6,642 nt of DNA from JAGQSZ01 sp049672765. Lineage in GTDB: Bacteria; Actinomycetota; Acidimicrobiia; Acidimicrobiales; Microtrichaceae. Below, one piece after another: positions 1 through 5,163 of this stretch. The first letter of the stretch is position 1, and each line of letters begins with the position of its first letter. The notes beneath the pieces were generated by a model that was not told the origin of the DNA, made no database searches, and was given only the letters and a program-made list of their open reading frames with translations. A program made the translations under genes and the position numbers. The stretch spans positions 1 to 6,642 of the forward strand of contig JBATWQ010000379.1 in the NCBI GenBank assembly GCA_049672765.1. The letters run 5' to 3'.

Positions 1-549
1 GTCGACGCCGCCGCATCCGGATGGCCCACAAGCGACGGGGCGGTCCTGCTCGACGGGGAGCGGCTGGTCGCCACGGCCACGGGCGCAGTGACCGGCCTCG
101 CTGCCGATGTGGCGGCAGCACTAGCCGCTTTCCCTGGTCCGCAGCTACAGGTGAGCGCAATCAGCGACGACCTCCGTTACCTGGCCCTGGGCCGGTTCGA
201 CTCCACGGTGGTTCCGGGCGTGCTGAGCTATGTGGTGTGGGATCGGTCCACCGGAACCGGCCGGGTGGGGCTGCAGGTTCTGACCACCGGACAGGCCGGC
301 CAACCCCAAGTCCAGTTGAACGCCGTAACCCCGGGAGGGTCATTGCTGGCCACCCAGTGGTCCCCTCCGCCGAACCTAGGTGACGTGGTTGAGTCACACC
401 CCACGGCCGGTGTCCTTACGGTCGCCTCGTCGGCCACTGTGCTGACCCCACAGTTCTCGTGGATGGTCAACACCTCCGACGGTCGGACCGTGGTCGTCTC
501 TCGCCAGAGCCCGTTCGGCCAGCAACTCGTGGCCCAGCGCTGCGCCTAA
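1..549 (+). CDS. Hypothetical protein, C-terminal part (5' end outside window)
   Basis: The reading frame is open from the first base and ends at TAA 547-549, giving 182 residues; the true start lies upstream. I do not recognise the family. Three similar segments can be seen: ISDDLRYLALG near residue 54, VTPGGSLLATQ near 109, and NTSDGRTVVVS near 158. Each has a turn with Asp or Gly followed by a hydrophobic strand, a pattern common in beta-propeller blades. There is no membrane segment in the visible part, and the only Cys is the second-last residue. It could be the sensor or propeller end of a larger secreted or membrane protein, which is inference from the repeat pattern alone. An internal GTG at 88 is in frame, but coding character continues upstream of it, so I treat the gene as truncated by the window edge. 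It converges on the minus-strand pentapeptide gene. Confidence 0.7.
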   Translation, partial: VDAAASGWPTSDGAVLLDGERLVATATGAVTGLAADVAAALAAFPGPQLQVSAISDDLRYLALGRFDSTVVPGVLSYVVWDRSTGTGRVGLQVLTTGQAGQPQVQLNAVTPGGSLLATQWSPPPNLGDVVESHPTAGVLTVASSATVLTPQFSWMVNTSDGRTVVVSRQSPFGQQLVAQRCA

Positions 550-602
550 CTCGGGCGCCTAACTGAGCGATCACCGCTGGGCAACCAATGTGTTCGCTGG
601 GG

Positions 603-914
603 TTACCAGCAGGTGCCGGGTGACGTCACGACTGTCTGGTTTGGGCAGGTTGTGTTGTCGTAGATGATGCCGCTGACATTCGCCGGAGTGCCGATCGCAA
701 GGACAGGGCCGCCGGTTAGCCAGTAAGCGCTGGTCAGGTTTGCGTCGGTGACGTTGGTGTCGAACATGGTGGCATTGGTGAGGGTGGCTCCGGTCAGGTT
801 GGCGCCCGCGAGGTTGGTGCGCACCAGGTTGGCATTGGCGAGGTCCGCGTCGGTCAGGTCGGCGGCGTTCTTACGGCACTCGTTCCAGTCGACGTCCGGG
901 GCGGCAGGTTCCAC
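603..914 (-). CDS. Pentapeptide-repeat protein, mature part
   Basis: From GTG 914 to TAA 603 the frame encodes 103 residues. Residues 17-65 are pentapeptide repeats: the central hydrophobic residue falls every five positions (L20, L25, L30, L35, L40, L45, M50, V55, L60), usually as A-(D/N/T)-L. Such repeats fold into a right-handed quadrilateral beta-helix; individual functions vary widely and none can be assigned here. The tail carries C90 and C102 in a DNTTCP...GTC arrangement that I associate with secreted actinobacterial pentapeptide proteins, and C13 precedes the helix, so an exported, disulfide-bearing protein is likely. GTG 914 has no good RBS, and the frame continues sensibly upstream to a Cys codon at 978-980 without any start codon. 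GTG 914 is therefore probably not the native start; the missing N-terminus lies in other frames (see the 915-1038 entry). The product may not be made. Confidence 0.65.
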   Translation of the reverse strand: MEPAAPDVDWNECRKNAADLTDADLANANLVRTNLAGANLTGATLTNATMFDTNVTDANLTSAYWLTGGPVLAIGTPANVSGIIYDNTTCPNQTVVTSPGTCW

Positions 915-1038
915 GCAATGAACGTCCAGCGGTGCAATGTCAGGGGGCGGGTTGTCGGGAGCTGGACGGTCGGGTCCACATGCGTGACCGCTGCCAGTGC
1001 CGAGACGAGGGCCAGTGCGAGTGCGGTAGGTGGCGCAT
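915..1038 (-). pseudogene. Out-of-frame start and lipoprotein signal peptide of the pentapeptide gene
   Basis: Read on the minus strand, ATG 1038-1036 follows AGGAG (1050-1046) with a 7-nt spacer, the best RBS-start pair here. Its own frame runs into a stop within about 35 codons and is not hydrophobic. One frame over, positions 1030-983 read PTALALALVSALAAVT, a typical signal-peptide core. In the third frame, from the Cys codon at 980-978, a Pro/Asp-rich linker (CGPDRPAPDNPPP) runs directly into the pentapeptide protein. Restoring one base just after the ATG and one near 984 would join the parts into M-R-...-signal core-V-T-A-C-G, a consensus lipobox. This suggests a lipoprotein gene broken by two single-base losses, or two sequence errors. 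The seen facts are the frames and motifs; the joined protein is inference. Confidence 0.55.
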
Positions 1039-1084
1039 GGTTGGTCTCCTCTACGGCAGTCAGGACGTTTCGTCCGGCGAGCAA

Positions 1085-1090
1085 AGCCTA
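1085..1090 (-). promoter_or_regulatory. Possible -10 element for the pentapeptide gene
   Basis: TAGGCT on the minus strand fits TANNNT and lies 46 nt upstream of ATG 1038. No recognisable -35 box is present. The inverted repeat at 1095-1125 sits directly upstream of it. Confidence 0.25.
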
Positions 1091-1094
1091 GGCG

Positions 1095-1132
1095 CCTTCA
1101 TGTGCGGCAGGCCGAGAAGTGAAGGTCACATG
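1095..1132. promoter_or_regulatory. Inverted repeats between the divergent genes (possible operator)
   Basis: CCTTCA (1095-1100) pairs with TGAAGG (1120-1125), and the overlapping CATGTG (1099-1104) pairs with CACATG (1127-1132). Both are perfect 6-bp inverted repeats and lie where a -35 region for the minus-strand gene would be. They could bind a dimeric regulator. No family is recognisable. Confidence 0.25.
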
Positions 1133-1174
1133 GCAACGATGTCAGTGGCAACCCGGCAATCGGAGGAACACGGC

Positions 1175-1196
1175 AAGCGCTTCTCAGCGCAGCGCT
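1175..1196. promoter_or_regulatory. Paired AGCGCT palindromes upstream of the three-gene operon
   Basis: AAGCGCTT (1175-1182) and AGCGCT (1191-1196) are perfect palindromes sharing the core AGCGCT, with centres 15 bp apart. The second ends 25 bp before the proposed -10 element. Their position suits an operator for the operon starting at 1242. In GC-rich DNA such palindromes also arise by chance. Confidence 0.25.
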
Positions 1197-1220
1197 CGAG
1201 CCGCCCGATTACCGACCGCG

Positions 1221-1226
1221 TATTCT
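1221..1226 (+). promoter_or_regulatory. Possible -10 element of the nucleotidyltransferase operon
   Basis: TATTCT fits TANNNT and stands out in a GC-rich background. Transcription would start near 1233, about 8 nt before ATG 1242. There is no Shine-Dalgarno sequence before this ATG, which agrees with a very short-leader or leaderless mRNA. No clear -35 box is seen. Confidence 0.35.
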
Positions 1227-1241
1227 GGGTATCAATACGGC

Positions 1242-1913
1242 ATGGCTGTACGCGCCGGTCACCCAGATACCGAGGCGAGTCATCACTATGAGTCCGACGA
1301 GGTCCCCCTCGACGAAACTCTTTGCGATGTGCTGAGCGAAGTCGTCACTGCGGTTGCCAAAACCGGGCACCGGGCCCTCGTCATGGGAGGAATCGGGTCT
1401 GCTGCGCTCGCCAGACCCCGTCGCACGGACGACATCGATCTGTTCGTACACATCGACGACGCCGATGCCCTACTGACCCATCTCGGCGCGAACGGCTTTG
1501 ATGTCGAGCGCACCGATCCGCGTTGGCTGTACAAGGCATTCCGTCAAGGTGTGCTGACTGATCTGATCTTTCGGTCCGTGGGCGATATATACGTCGACGA
1601 CGAAATGATTGAACACGCAACCACCGGTACTTACAAGGGCGTACCGATCCAAACGGTGTCGCCGGAGGACCTTCTCGTAATCAAGGCACTCGCAGCGAGC
1701 GAGCATCGTGCACATCACTGGCACGACGCGTTGGGAATCATCTCGCGCAGCGATCTCGACTGGAGCTATCTCACCGAACGGGCCCGGCGCTTCGGTCCTC
1801 GACGTGTCCTCAGTCTCCTGCTGTACGCCGAGTCGACCGATCTCGCGGTTCCTGCACCGGTCATCGAATCGCTCTTCCACTCGGTACACCCACCTCAACG
1901 AGAGGCGATATGA
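1242..1913 (+). CDS. AbiEii/MNT-like nucleotidyltransferase
   Basis: The 223-residue protein has the signature of the Pol-beta-like minimal nucleotidyltransferases (AbiEii / DUF6036-like). The nucleotide-binding G-G-x-G-S lies at residues 49-53 and is followed by R-R-T-D-D-I-D-L at 60-67, where D64 and D66 are the expected metal-binding acids. D107 in TDLIF is the probable third acid. The SPEDLLVIKALA segment (140-151) and the HHWHDALGII helix (158-167) complete the usual C-terminal half. By family, it would transfer a nucleotide from an NTP to a protein, RNA or small molecule; the substrate is unknown. I chose ATG 1242 because the frame upstream (open from 1119) reads as low-complexity non-coding sequence and a TATTCT element lies close by. 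An earlier start cannot be excluded. Its stop overlaps the next start as ATGA. No HEPN-type partner is adjacent, so a classical MNT-HEPN toxin-antitoxin pair is not supported. Confidence 0.8.
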   Translation: MAVRAGHPDTEASHHYESDEVPLDETLCDVLSEVVTAVAKTGHRALVMGGIGSAALARPRRTDDIDLFVHIDDADALLTHLGANGFDVERTDPRWLYKAFRQGVLTDLIFRSVGDIYVDDEMIEHATTGTYKGVPIQTVSPEDLLVIKALAASEHRAHHWHDALGIISRSDLDWSYLTERARRFGPRRVLSLLLYAESTDLAVPAPVIESLFHSVHPPQREAI

Positions 1914-2161
1914 ATTCCTCAGAGCCAACTACCTACCTGATAGAGCGGATCCGGGCTGCAGTCGCGGCGAGTGAAGCTTCTCAGCTCGGTGTCCAGGTCG
2001 ACGGTGACGACGACCACATCGTGCTGCGTGGGCCGGTCGATGGCGCTGAGAGCCGAAATCAAGTGGTCGGCGTTGCCCGTTCGCTCTGCGGAGCCCGTCG
2101 AGTCATAGACGAACTCGACTGCGATGGTGATCGACAGGTCGGCCCACCGGAGCAACTGTGA
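1910..2161 (+). CDS. Small BON-domain-like protein
   Basis: This 83-residue protein starts at ATG 1910, preceded by AGAGG (1901-1905) and overlapping the upstream stop by 4 nt. An N-terminal helix (YLIERIRAAVAAS, 9-21) is followed by LGVQVDGDDDHIVLRGPVDG (26-45), then a helix through ARSLCGA and the closing strand RVIDELDCD. This alpha-beta-beta-alpha-beta order and the Gly at 41 in IVLRG match the BON fold, about 60 residues, which in known proteins contacts membranes or partner proteins. It has no signal peptide or membrane segment, so it is probably cytoplasmic. Lying between two enzymes and translationally coupled to both, it may be an adaptor or regulatory subunit; that role is inference. 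The remote similarity is by eye only. Confidence 0.7.
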   Translation: MNSSEPTTYLIERIRAAVAASEASQLGVQVDGDDDHIVLRGPVDGAESRNQVVGVARSLCGARRVIDELDCDGDRQVGPPEQL

Positions 2162-2928
2162 GCGGAATCCGGATTGCAGCAGTCGGAGATATCCATGTCG
2201 GCCTGAATGACCTCGTCCCGGATTTCAGCGATGTAGCCGACCTGGCCGACATGTTGCTGTTGGCTGGCGACCTGACCCGCCGTGGCACCAGGGACGAAGC
2301 GGAGCGACTGGCAGAACTCCTGGCGTCCATCAGCATCCCGGTGGTCGCCGTACTCGGCAATCACGACCATCACAGCGACGCGGCAGAAGAGGTATCGCTG
2401 ATACTCGAGAGTGCCGGGGCGCGTGTGCTTGAGCAGTCCGTGACGAGCGTGACCGTCGGTGGCGCGGTCGTCGGGATCGCCGGAGCCAAGGGGTTCGGAG
2501 GAGGTATGGCCGGGGTTGCTGCGACCGCGTTCGGCGAACCGGAAATGAAGGCGTTCGCACTTCATGGGGCTCCCATAGCGAGTGCAATCCAGTCATGTCT
2601 CGCATCCTTGGACACCGATCTCCGGATACTCCTTCTGCACTACTCCCCCGTGCGTGACACCCTCGAAGGAGAACCACCAGAAATCCACGCCTTCCTCGGC
2701 GACTACCGCCTGGCCGAGGTGGCGGACCATGCAGGTTGCGACCTAATCCTTCACGGCCATGCCCATCGAGGGCGTGAGCGTGGTCGAACACCCGGGGGGA
2801 TTCCGGTACGTAACGTCGCTCGTCCGGTGATCCGCGCGCCGTACCGCGTGTTCGAAATGGGTGTTCAAAGCTCCAGGGACCGAGCCCCTGAATTCGCGTC
2901 GCTCCAGGCGGACTCGTATCAGAACTGA
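2158..2928 (+). CDS. Calcineurin-like metallophosphoesterase
   Basis: The 256-residue protein has every metal-site motif of the calcineurin-like phosphoesterases in order: G-D-I-H (10-13), G-D (37-38), G-N-H-D (67-70), L-H-Y (160-162) and G-H-A-H (200-203). It should therefore be an active dinuclear-metal hydrolase. Within the superfamily it resembles a poorly characterised group with a GAKGFGGGM loop (109-117) and an HYSPVRDTLEGEP segment after the fourth motif. Phosphomonoesters, phosphodiesters or cyclic nucleotides are all possible substrates. No signal peptide is present, so it is cytoplasmic. The GTG start at 2158 is supported by GGAG (2149-2152) and by the 4-nt GTGA overlap with the BON-like gene, which together make re-initiation or coupled translation likely. 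It is the last gene of the operon, followed by hairpins. Confidence 0.88.
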   Translation: MSGIRIAAVGDIHVGLNDLVPDFSDVADLADMLLLAGDLTRRGTRDEAERLAELLASISIPVVAVLGNHDHHSDAAEEVSLILESAGARVLEQSVTSVTVGGAVVGIAGAKGFGGGMAGVAATAFGEPEMKAFALHGAPIASAIQSCLASLDTDLRILLLHYSPVRDTLEGEPPEIHAFLGDYRLAEVADHAGCDLILHGHAHRGRERGRTPGGIPVRNVARPVIRAPYRVFEMGVQSSRDRAPEFASLQADSYQN

Positions 2929-2930
2929 CC

Positions 2931-2946
2931 CAGCCACGGTTGGCTG
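2931..2946 (+). terminator. Hairpin just after the operon
   Basis: CAGCCA (2931-2936), loop CGGT, TGGCTG (2941-2946): a perfect 6-bp stem with a tetraloop, 3 nt after the phosphoesterase stop. No U-tract follows, so it may stabilise the 3' end rather than terminate. A second, 5-bp hairpin, CCGAG-CTG-CTCGG, lies at 2967-2979. Confidence 0.4.
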
Positions 2947-3329
2947 ACCAGCAGGTTTGGCCATTGCCGAGCTGCTCGGTCGAGTTAAAACACAACAGCG
3001 ATGACTGCGAGGGCCCGCAACCCATCGAGTGCGGGCATGTGACCCAGTCCGGCAGAGCTCCTAAGAAGTTCCCCACCTGGAGCCTCACCGGAAGGCGGCG
3101 GGAAAGTGGTCAAACCTCGGCCTTGGAGGCTCGAGTCGGTGGAGTTATGCCTCAACTACCAGTCAGCTGCAGGAGGCCCTCGCTGTGCGACAGCTTCGCC
3201 CAGAATCAACCGTGCTCGACCTCCTTTGTTCTTCGCCGTCCGACCTGCCCGACACAAGACAGTGGGCGTCGTCTCCACGTACCAGATAGCGCTGGGTCTC
3301 TCAGAGGCTCTTCGCTAGAACCATGGGGG
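2947..3329. other. Gene-free intergenic stretch
   Basis: About 380 nt without a convincing gene. Frames open here (for example from TTG 2940 or GTG 3106) give Cys-, Ser- and Arg-rich products without domain character, RBS or a coherent start. Besides the hairpins at 2967-2979 and 3013-3036, a small one, GCTGT-GCG-ACAGC, lies at 3182-3194. No tRNA, known riboswitch or repeat family is recognisable. It could be decayed coding DNA or hold an unannotated small RNA; nothing decides between these. Confidence 0.4.
3013..3036 (+). terminator. Strong GC hairpin downstream of the operon
   Basis: GCCCGCA (3013-3019) pairs perfectly with TGCGGGC (3030-3036) across a 10-nt loop. It is the most stable simple stem in this intergenic region. 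There is no U-tract, as is usual for actinobacterial terminators. It could instead belong to a structured RNA. Confidence 0.4.
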
Positions 3330-3335
3330 TAGAGT
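3330..3335 (+). promoter_or_regulatory. -10 element for a leaderless transcript
   Basis: TAGAGT fits TANNNT and ends 6 nt before ATG 3342, so the predicted transcription start coincides with that ATG. No -35 consensus is visible, which is common in actinobacteria. It would drive the short upstream ORF and the lipoprotein gene together. Confidence 0.45.
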
Positions 3336-3341
3336 CGCCGG

Positions 3342-3404
3342 ATGTACCCGATCTACATTGCCCCGGCGCTCAAATCCGAGCCCGCTTCGCTCGGCACTCG
3401 ATGA
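3342..3404 (+). CDS. 20-residue upstream ORF, leaderless candidate
   Basis: ATG 3342 begins 20 sense codons ending in TGA 3402-3404. The peptide opens MYPIYIAPALK and closes SLGTR; it has no recognised domain. Two features support it: the ATG lies at the expected start point of transcription from TAGAGT 3330-3335, and its stop overlaps the ATG of the lipoprotein gene at 3401 as ATGA. Leaderless short ORFs coupled to a downstream gene are well known in mycobacteria, where some act as attenuators or translation primers. There is no run of one amino acid to suggest nutrient sensing, so coupling is the simpler idea. At this length chance cannot be excluded. Confidence 0.4.
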   Translation: MYPIYIAPALKSEPASLGTR

Positions 3405-4456
3405 CGTCGCCGGCGGCGGTAGGAGGTGGCTGTCGCACATCACAGAGACAGCTTCTGACACGCGCGATCGTTCTGCTTCTTGTGGTCGGGATCACCACCA
3501 ATTGCGGTGGCTCCGCCTCAGACCAGCGAGCCGGCGGGCACTCAAAGGGTCCCGACAGGCCCACCAGCGACTCTACCGAGGCCGAGCACGACTCGAAAGC
3601 GTCACTGCCCTCGGACCGGGTCGGCGCGCCTGGGCCAGGAGCATGCATCGAACCGGTTACGGCCTATATGTCGAGTGGGCATCTGATGCCGACGCTCGTC
3701 TCATGTGAGAGCCCACATGGTGGGGAAGTTGTCGCTGTTTATGACGCGCCCGAAAGTGCTGCTGACTACCCCGCTACAGCTCGACAGCTCAAAGAGTTCG
3801 ACGCCTTACTCGAGTCCTGCACGGGTGACGGCAAGACCATCGGAGCCTTCGGAAAGTTTGCCGGTGACAACCGCCTCAAGGTGACGGAGCCGAGTGGTCC
3901 GGACCAGCCCAAGGATGCGTGGCTGGTCTCGAGCCTGCAGGGGACACTCCTGCTCCCAAGCCCCTCGCGTTGGAACGCGGGCGAACGATGGGTTGTTTGC
4001 GCTGCCGTCCTTCAACACAGCGACGAAGGTCTGAGCCAGTACAGCGGTTCTGCACGGGGAGTTCTACAACCAGGCAAGCTGGGCTCCGTATTTGCATGGT
4101 GCAAAAGGCAGTTGGATCAGAACTACAACCGTGCCTTCGTCATCGTGCCATGTGACGAGCCGCATTCCCACGAGCAGGTGGCAAGCTTCTCGGTAGCTGG
4201 AGCGGATGACCCTTATCCGGGCGAGGAGCAGCTTGGATCGCTCACTGCTTCGGTCTGCCCGAACTTGGTCTCCACCGCCACTGGCGGGCGTTTCGACGAG
4301 ACAAGTGACGAATTCGACCTGTCATGGACCTATCCGATCGAGTCGACATGGCTGGATGGGGACCGAACCGCACGTTGCTACATCGTGAGTGCCAACGGGG
4401 AAAGCAGCGGCACCGTCGGATCGGGAACTGCCAAGTTCACGACAAAACCGTCCTAG
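3401..4456 (+). CDS. Predicted lipoprotein with two tandem Septum_form-like domains
   Basis: The 351-residue protein starts with a signal peptide: a basic region ending at R21, the core AIVLLLVVGITT, then N-C-G-G-S with C35 as the probable lipidated Cys. Asn before the Cys is unusual for a lipobox. A low-complexity linker (36-80) leads to two copies of one Cys-rich module. Copy 1 has C82, C102-x2-P-H-x2-E (to 109), Y-P 123-124, C140, W191, G-x-R 194-196 and C200. Copy 2 has C234, C251-x2-P-H-x2-E (to 258), Y-P 272-273, C286, W317, G-x-R 320-322 and C326. This matches the actinobacterial Septum_form (PF13845-like) pattern, with two disulfides likely per module. The name comes from context in other species, and a role in division is not proven. 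I chose ATG 3401 over ATG 3323 because the latter leaves a signal n-region of over 40 residues, and 3401 overlaps the upstream ORF. Confidence 0.75.
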   Translation: MTSPAAVGGGCRTSQRQLLTRAIVLLLVVGITTNCGGSASDQRAGGHSKGPDRPTSDSTEAEHDSKASLPSDRVGAPGPGACIEPVTAYMSSGHLMPTLVSCESPHGGEVVAVYDAPESAADYPATARQLKEFDALLESCTGDGKTIGAFGKFAGDNRLKVTEPSGPDQPKDAWLVSSLQGTLLLPSPSRWNAGERWVVCAAVLQHSDEGLSQYSGSARGVLQPGKLGSVFAWCKRQLDQNYNRAFVIVPCDEPHSHEQVASFSVAGADDPYPGEEQLGSLTASVCPNLVSTATGGRFDETSDEFDLSWTYPIESTWLDGDRTARCYIVSANGESSGTVGSGTAKFTTKPS

Positions 4457-4478
4457 CAGGGACCAGGGGTCAATCCTG
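4457..4478 (+). terminator. Hairpin directly after the lipoprotein gene
   Basis: CAGGGACC (4457-4464), loop AGG, then GGTC (4468-4471), a 3-nt bulge AAT and CCTG (4475-4478): an 8-bp bulged stem beginning at the base after the TAG stop. No U-tract follows. It may end or stabilise the lipoprotein mRNA. Confidence 0.35.
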
Positions 4479-4532
4479 TACGGTCCATCAACGAGATATG
4501 TCCACACGGCAGTAGGCGAACCGGGGGTGACA

Positions 4533-5096
4533 ATGGCCAAGCTGATCTACGCGTCGAACATGTCGCTCGATGGCTATACCGAGGATGAGCATGGGGCCCT
4601 CGACTGGGCTCCACCGAATGACGATGTCTTCGCGTTCATCACCGATCTGATGGAGTCCGCCGGCACGTACCTCTACGGGCGGCGCATGTACGAGACGATG
4701 GCAGTCTGGGAGACCGACCCCACGCTGGCCACACGGTCGGAACTCACCAGGCAGTACGCGAGCGTGTGGCAGGCAGCGGACAAAGTGGTCTTCTCCTCCA
4801 CCCTTTCCACGCCGACAACCACAAACACCAGGCTCGAACGTCGCTTCGATCCCGGAGCGATACTCGGCCTGAAGGCAAACTCTGATCGAGATCTGCTTGT
4901 GGGTGGACCGACTCTCGCAGCTGAGGCTCTAGCGGCCGGGCTCGTCGACGAACTCCAACTGTTCGTTTGGCCAGTCATCCTCGGTGGTCTTAAGCCTGCG
5001 CTTCCCAGCGGCCTACATGTCGATCTGGAGCTTCTCGAGGAAGACCGGTTCGACAACGGCGTCGCGCTCCTCCGCTATCTACCCATCTGGCGGTAA
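4533..5096 (+). CDS. Dihydrofolate reductase / RibD C-terminal family protein
   Basis: The 187-residue protein has the DHFR-like NAD(P)H-binding fold of the RibD_C family. The N-terminal strand and turn, LIYASNMSLDGY (4-15), resemble the family's opening motif. YLYGRRMYETM (46-56) corresponds to the cofactor-binding loop, and LLVGGPTLAAEALAAGLVDEL (121-141) holds the conserved double Gly at 124-125. The last strands, LFVWPVILGG and VALLRYLP, close the fold. These stand-alone proteins occur widely in actinobacteria and usually lack a proven substrate; they are generally not the main folate or riboflavin enzymes, and no rib or thyA gene is nearby. ATG 4533 is chosen over in-frame codons back to 4389 because homology starts exactly there and GGGGG at 4523-4527 gives a 5-nt spacer. 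It lies 76 nt after the lipoprotein gene, beyond a hairpin, so it is probably a separate unit. Confidence 0.85.
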   Translation: MAKLIYASNMSLDGYTEDEHGALDWAPPNDDVFAFITDLMESAGTYLYGRRMYETMAVWETDPTLATRSELTRQYASVWQAADKVVFSSTLSTPTTTNTRLERRFDPGAILGLKANSDRDLLVGGPTLAAEALAAGLVDELQLFVWPVILGGLKPALPSGLHVDLELLEEDRFDNGVALLRYLPIWR

Positions 5097-5121
5097 CCAG
5101 CCGCACCGGAGCGAATATCGC

Positions 5122-5136
5122 GGGCGCACTTCGCCC
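5122..5136 (+). terminator. Hairpin after the DHFR-family gene
   Basis: GGGCG (5122-5126) pairs with CGCCC (5132-5136) over a 5-nt loop, 26 nt after the stop codon. It may end the upstream transcript. There is no U-tract. Confidence 0.35.
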
Positions 5137-5140
5137 CCGC

Positions 5141-5163
5141 CGGAGGGTACCTCCGCGTACACT
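5141..5163 (+). promoter_or_regulatory. trpB2: trpB2 promoter: palindrome plus -10 element
   Basis: TACACT (5158-5163) fits TANNNT and ends 8 nt before ATG 5172, predicting a leaderless or near-leaderless mRNA; no RBS precedes the ATG at normal spacing. Just upstream, CGGAGG-GTA-CCTCCG (5141-5155) is a perfect palindrome lying where the -35/-10 spacer would be, a good place for a repressor or a DNA-twisting activator. Because it is upstream of the predicted transcription start, it is more likely a DNA operator than an RNA hairpin. Confidence 0.45.

Noticed and set aside
1119..1241. Earlier start of the nucleotidyltransferase at ATG 1119
   Set aside because: The 41 extra residues are Arg/Gln/Ser-rich without similarity to the family, and the segment holds palindromes and a -10-like element.
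932..1291. 119-codon plus-strand frame across the divergent region
   Set aside because: Cys/Arg/Gly-rich product, antisense to the lipoprotein signal region, and overlapping the next gene's start.
1470..1928. 152-codon minus-strand frame
   Set aside because: Fully antisense to the nucleotidyltransferase, with no recognisable motif.
1242..2161. MNT-HEPN or AbiE toxin-antitoxin pair
   Set aside because: The neighbour of the nucleotidyltransferase is BON-like and lacks the R-x4-6-H motif of HEPN; no AbiEi-like regulator is present.
2330..3088. 252-codon open frame on the minus strand
   Set aside because: It lies mostly antisense to the phosphoesterase gene, whose motifs are all intact. The minus-strand product is Arg/Ser/Pro-rich without domain character, a usual shadow in GC-rich DNA.
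2940..3332. Possible 130-codon gene from TTG 2940
   Set aside because: TTG start without RBS inside a hairpin, Cys/Ser/Arg-rich product without a fold signal, and overlap with the next promoter.
3323..3400. Earlier start of the lipoprotein at ATG 3323
   Set aside because: It would put more than 40 residues before the signal-peptide core, has no RBS, and overlaps the proposed promoter TAGAGT at 3330.
4389..4532. N-terminal extension of the DHFR-family protein
   Set aside because: The extension overlaps the lipoprotein gene and lacks family similarity; the conserved fold begins at ATG 4533 with an RBS.
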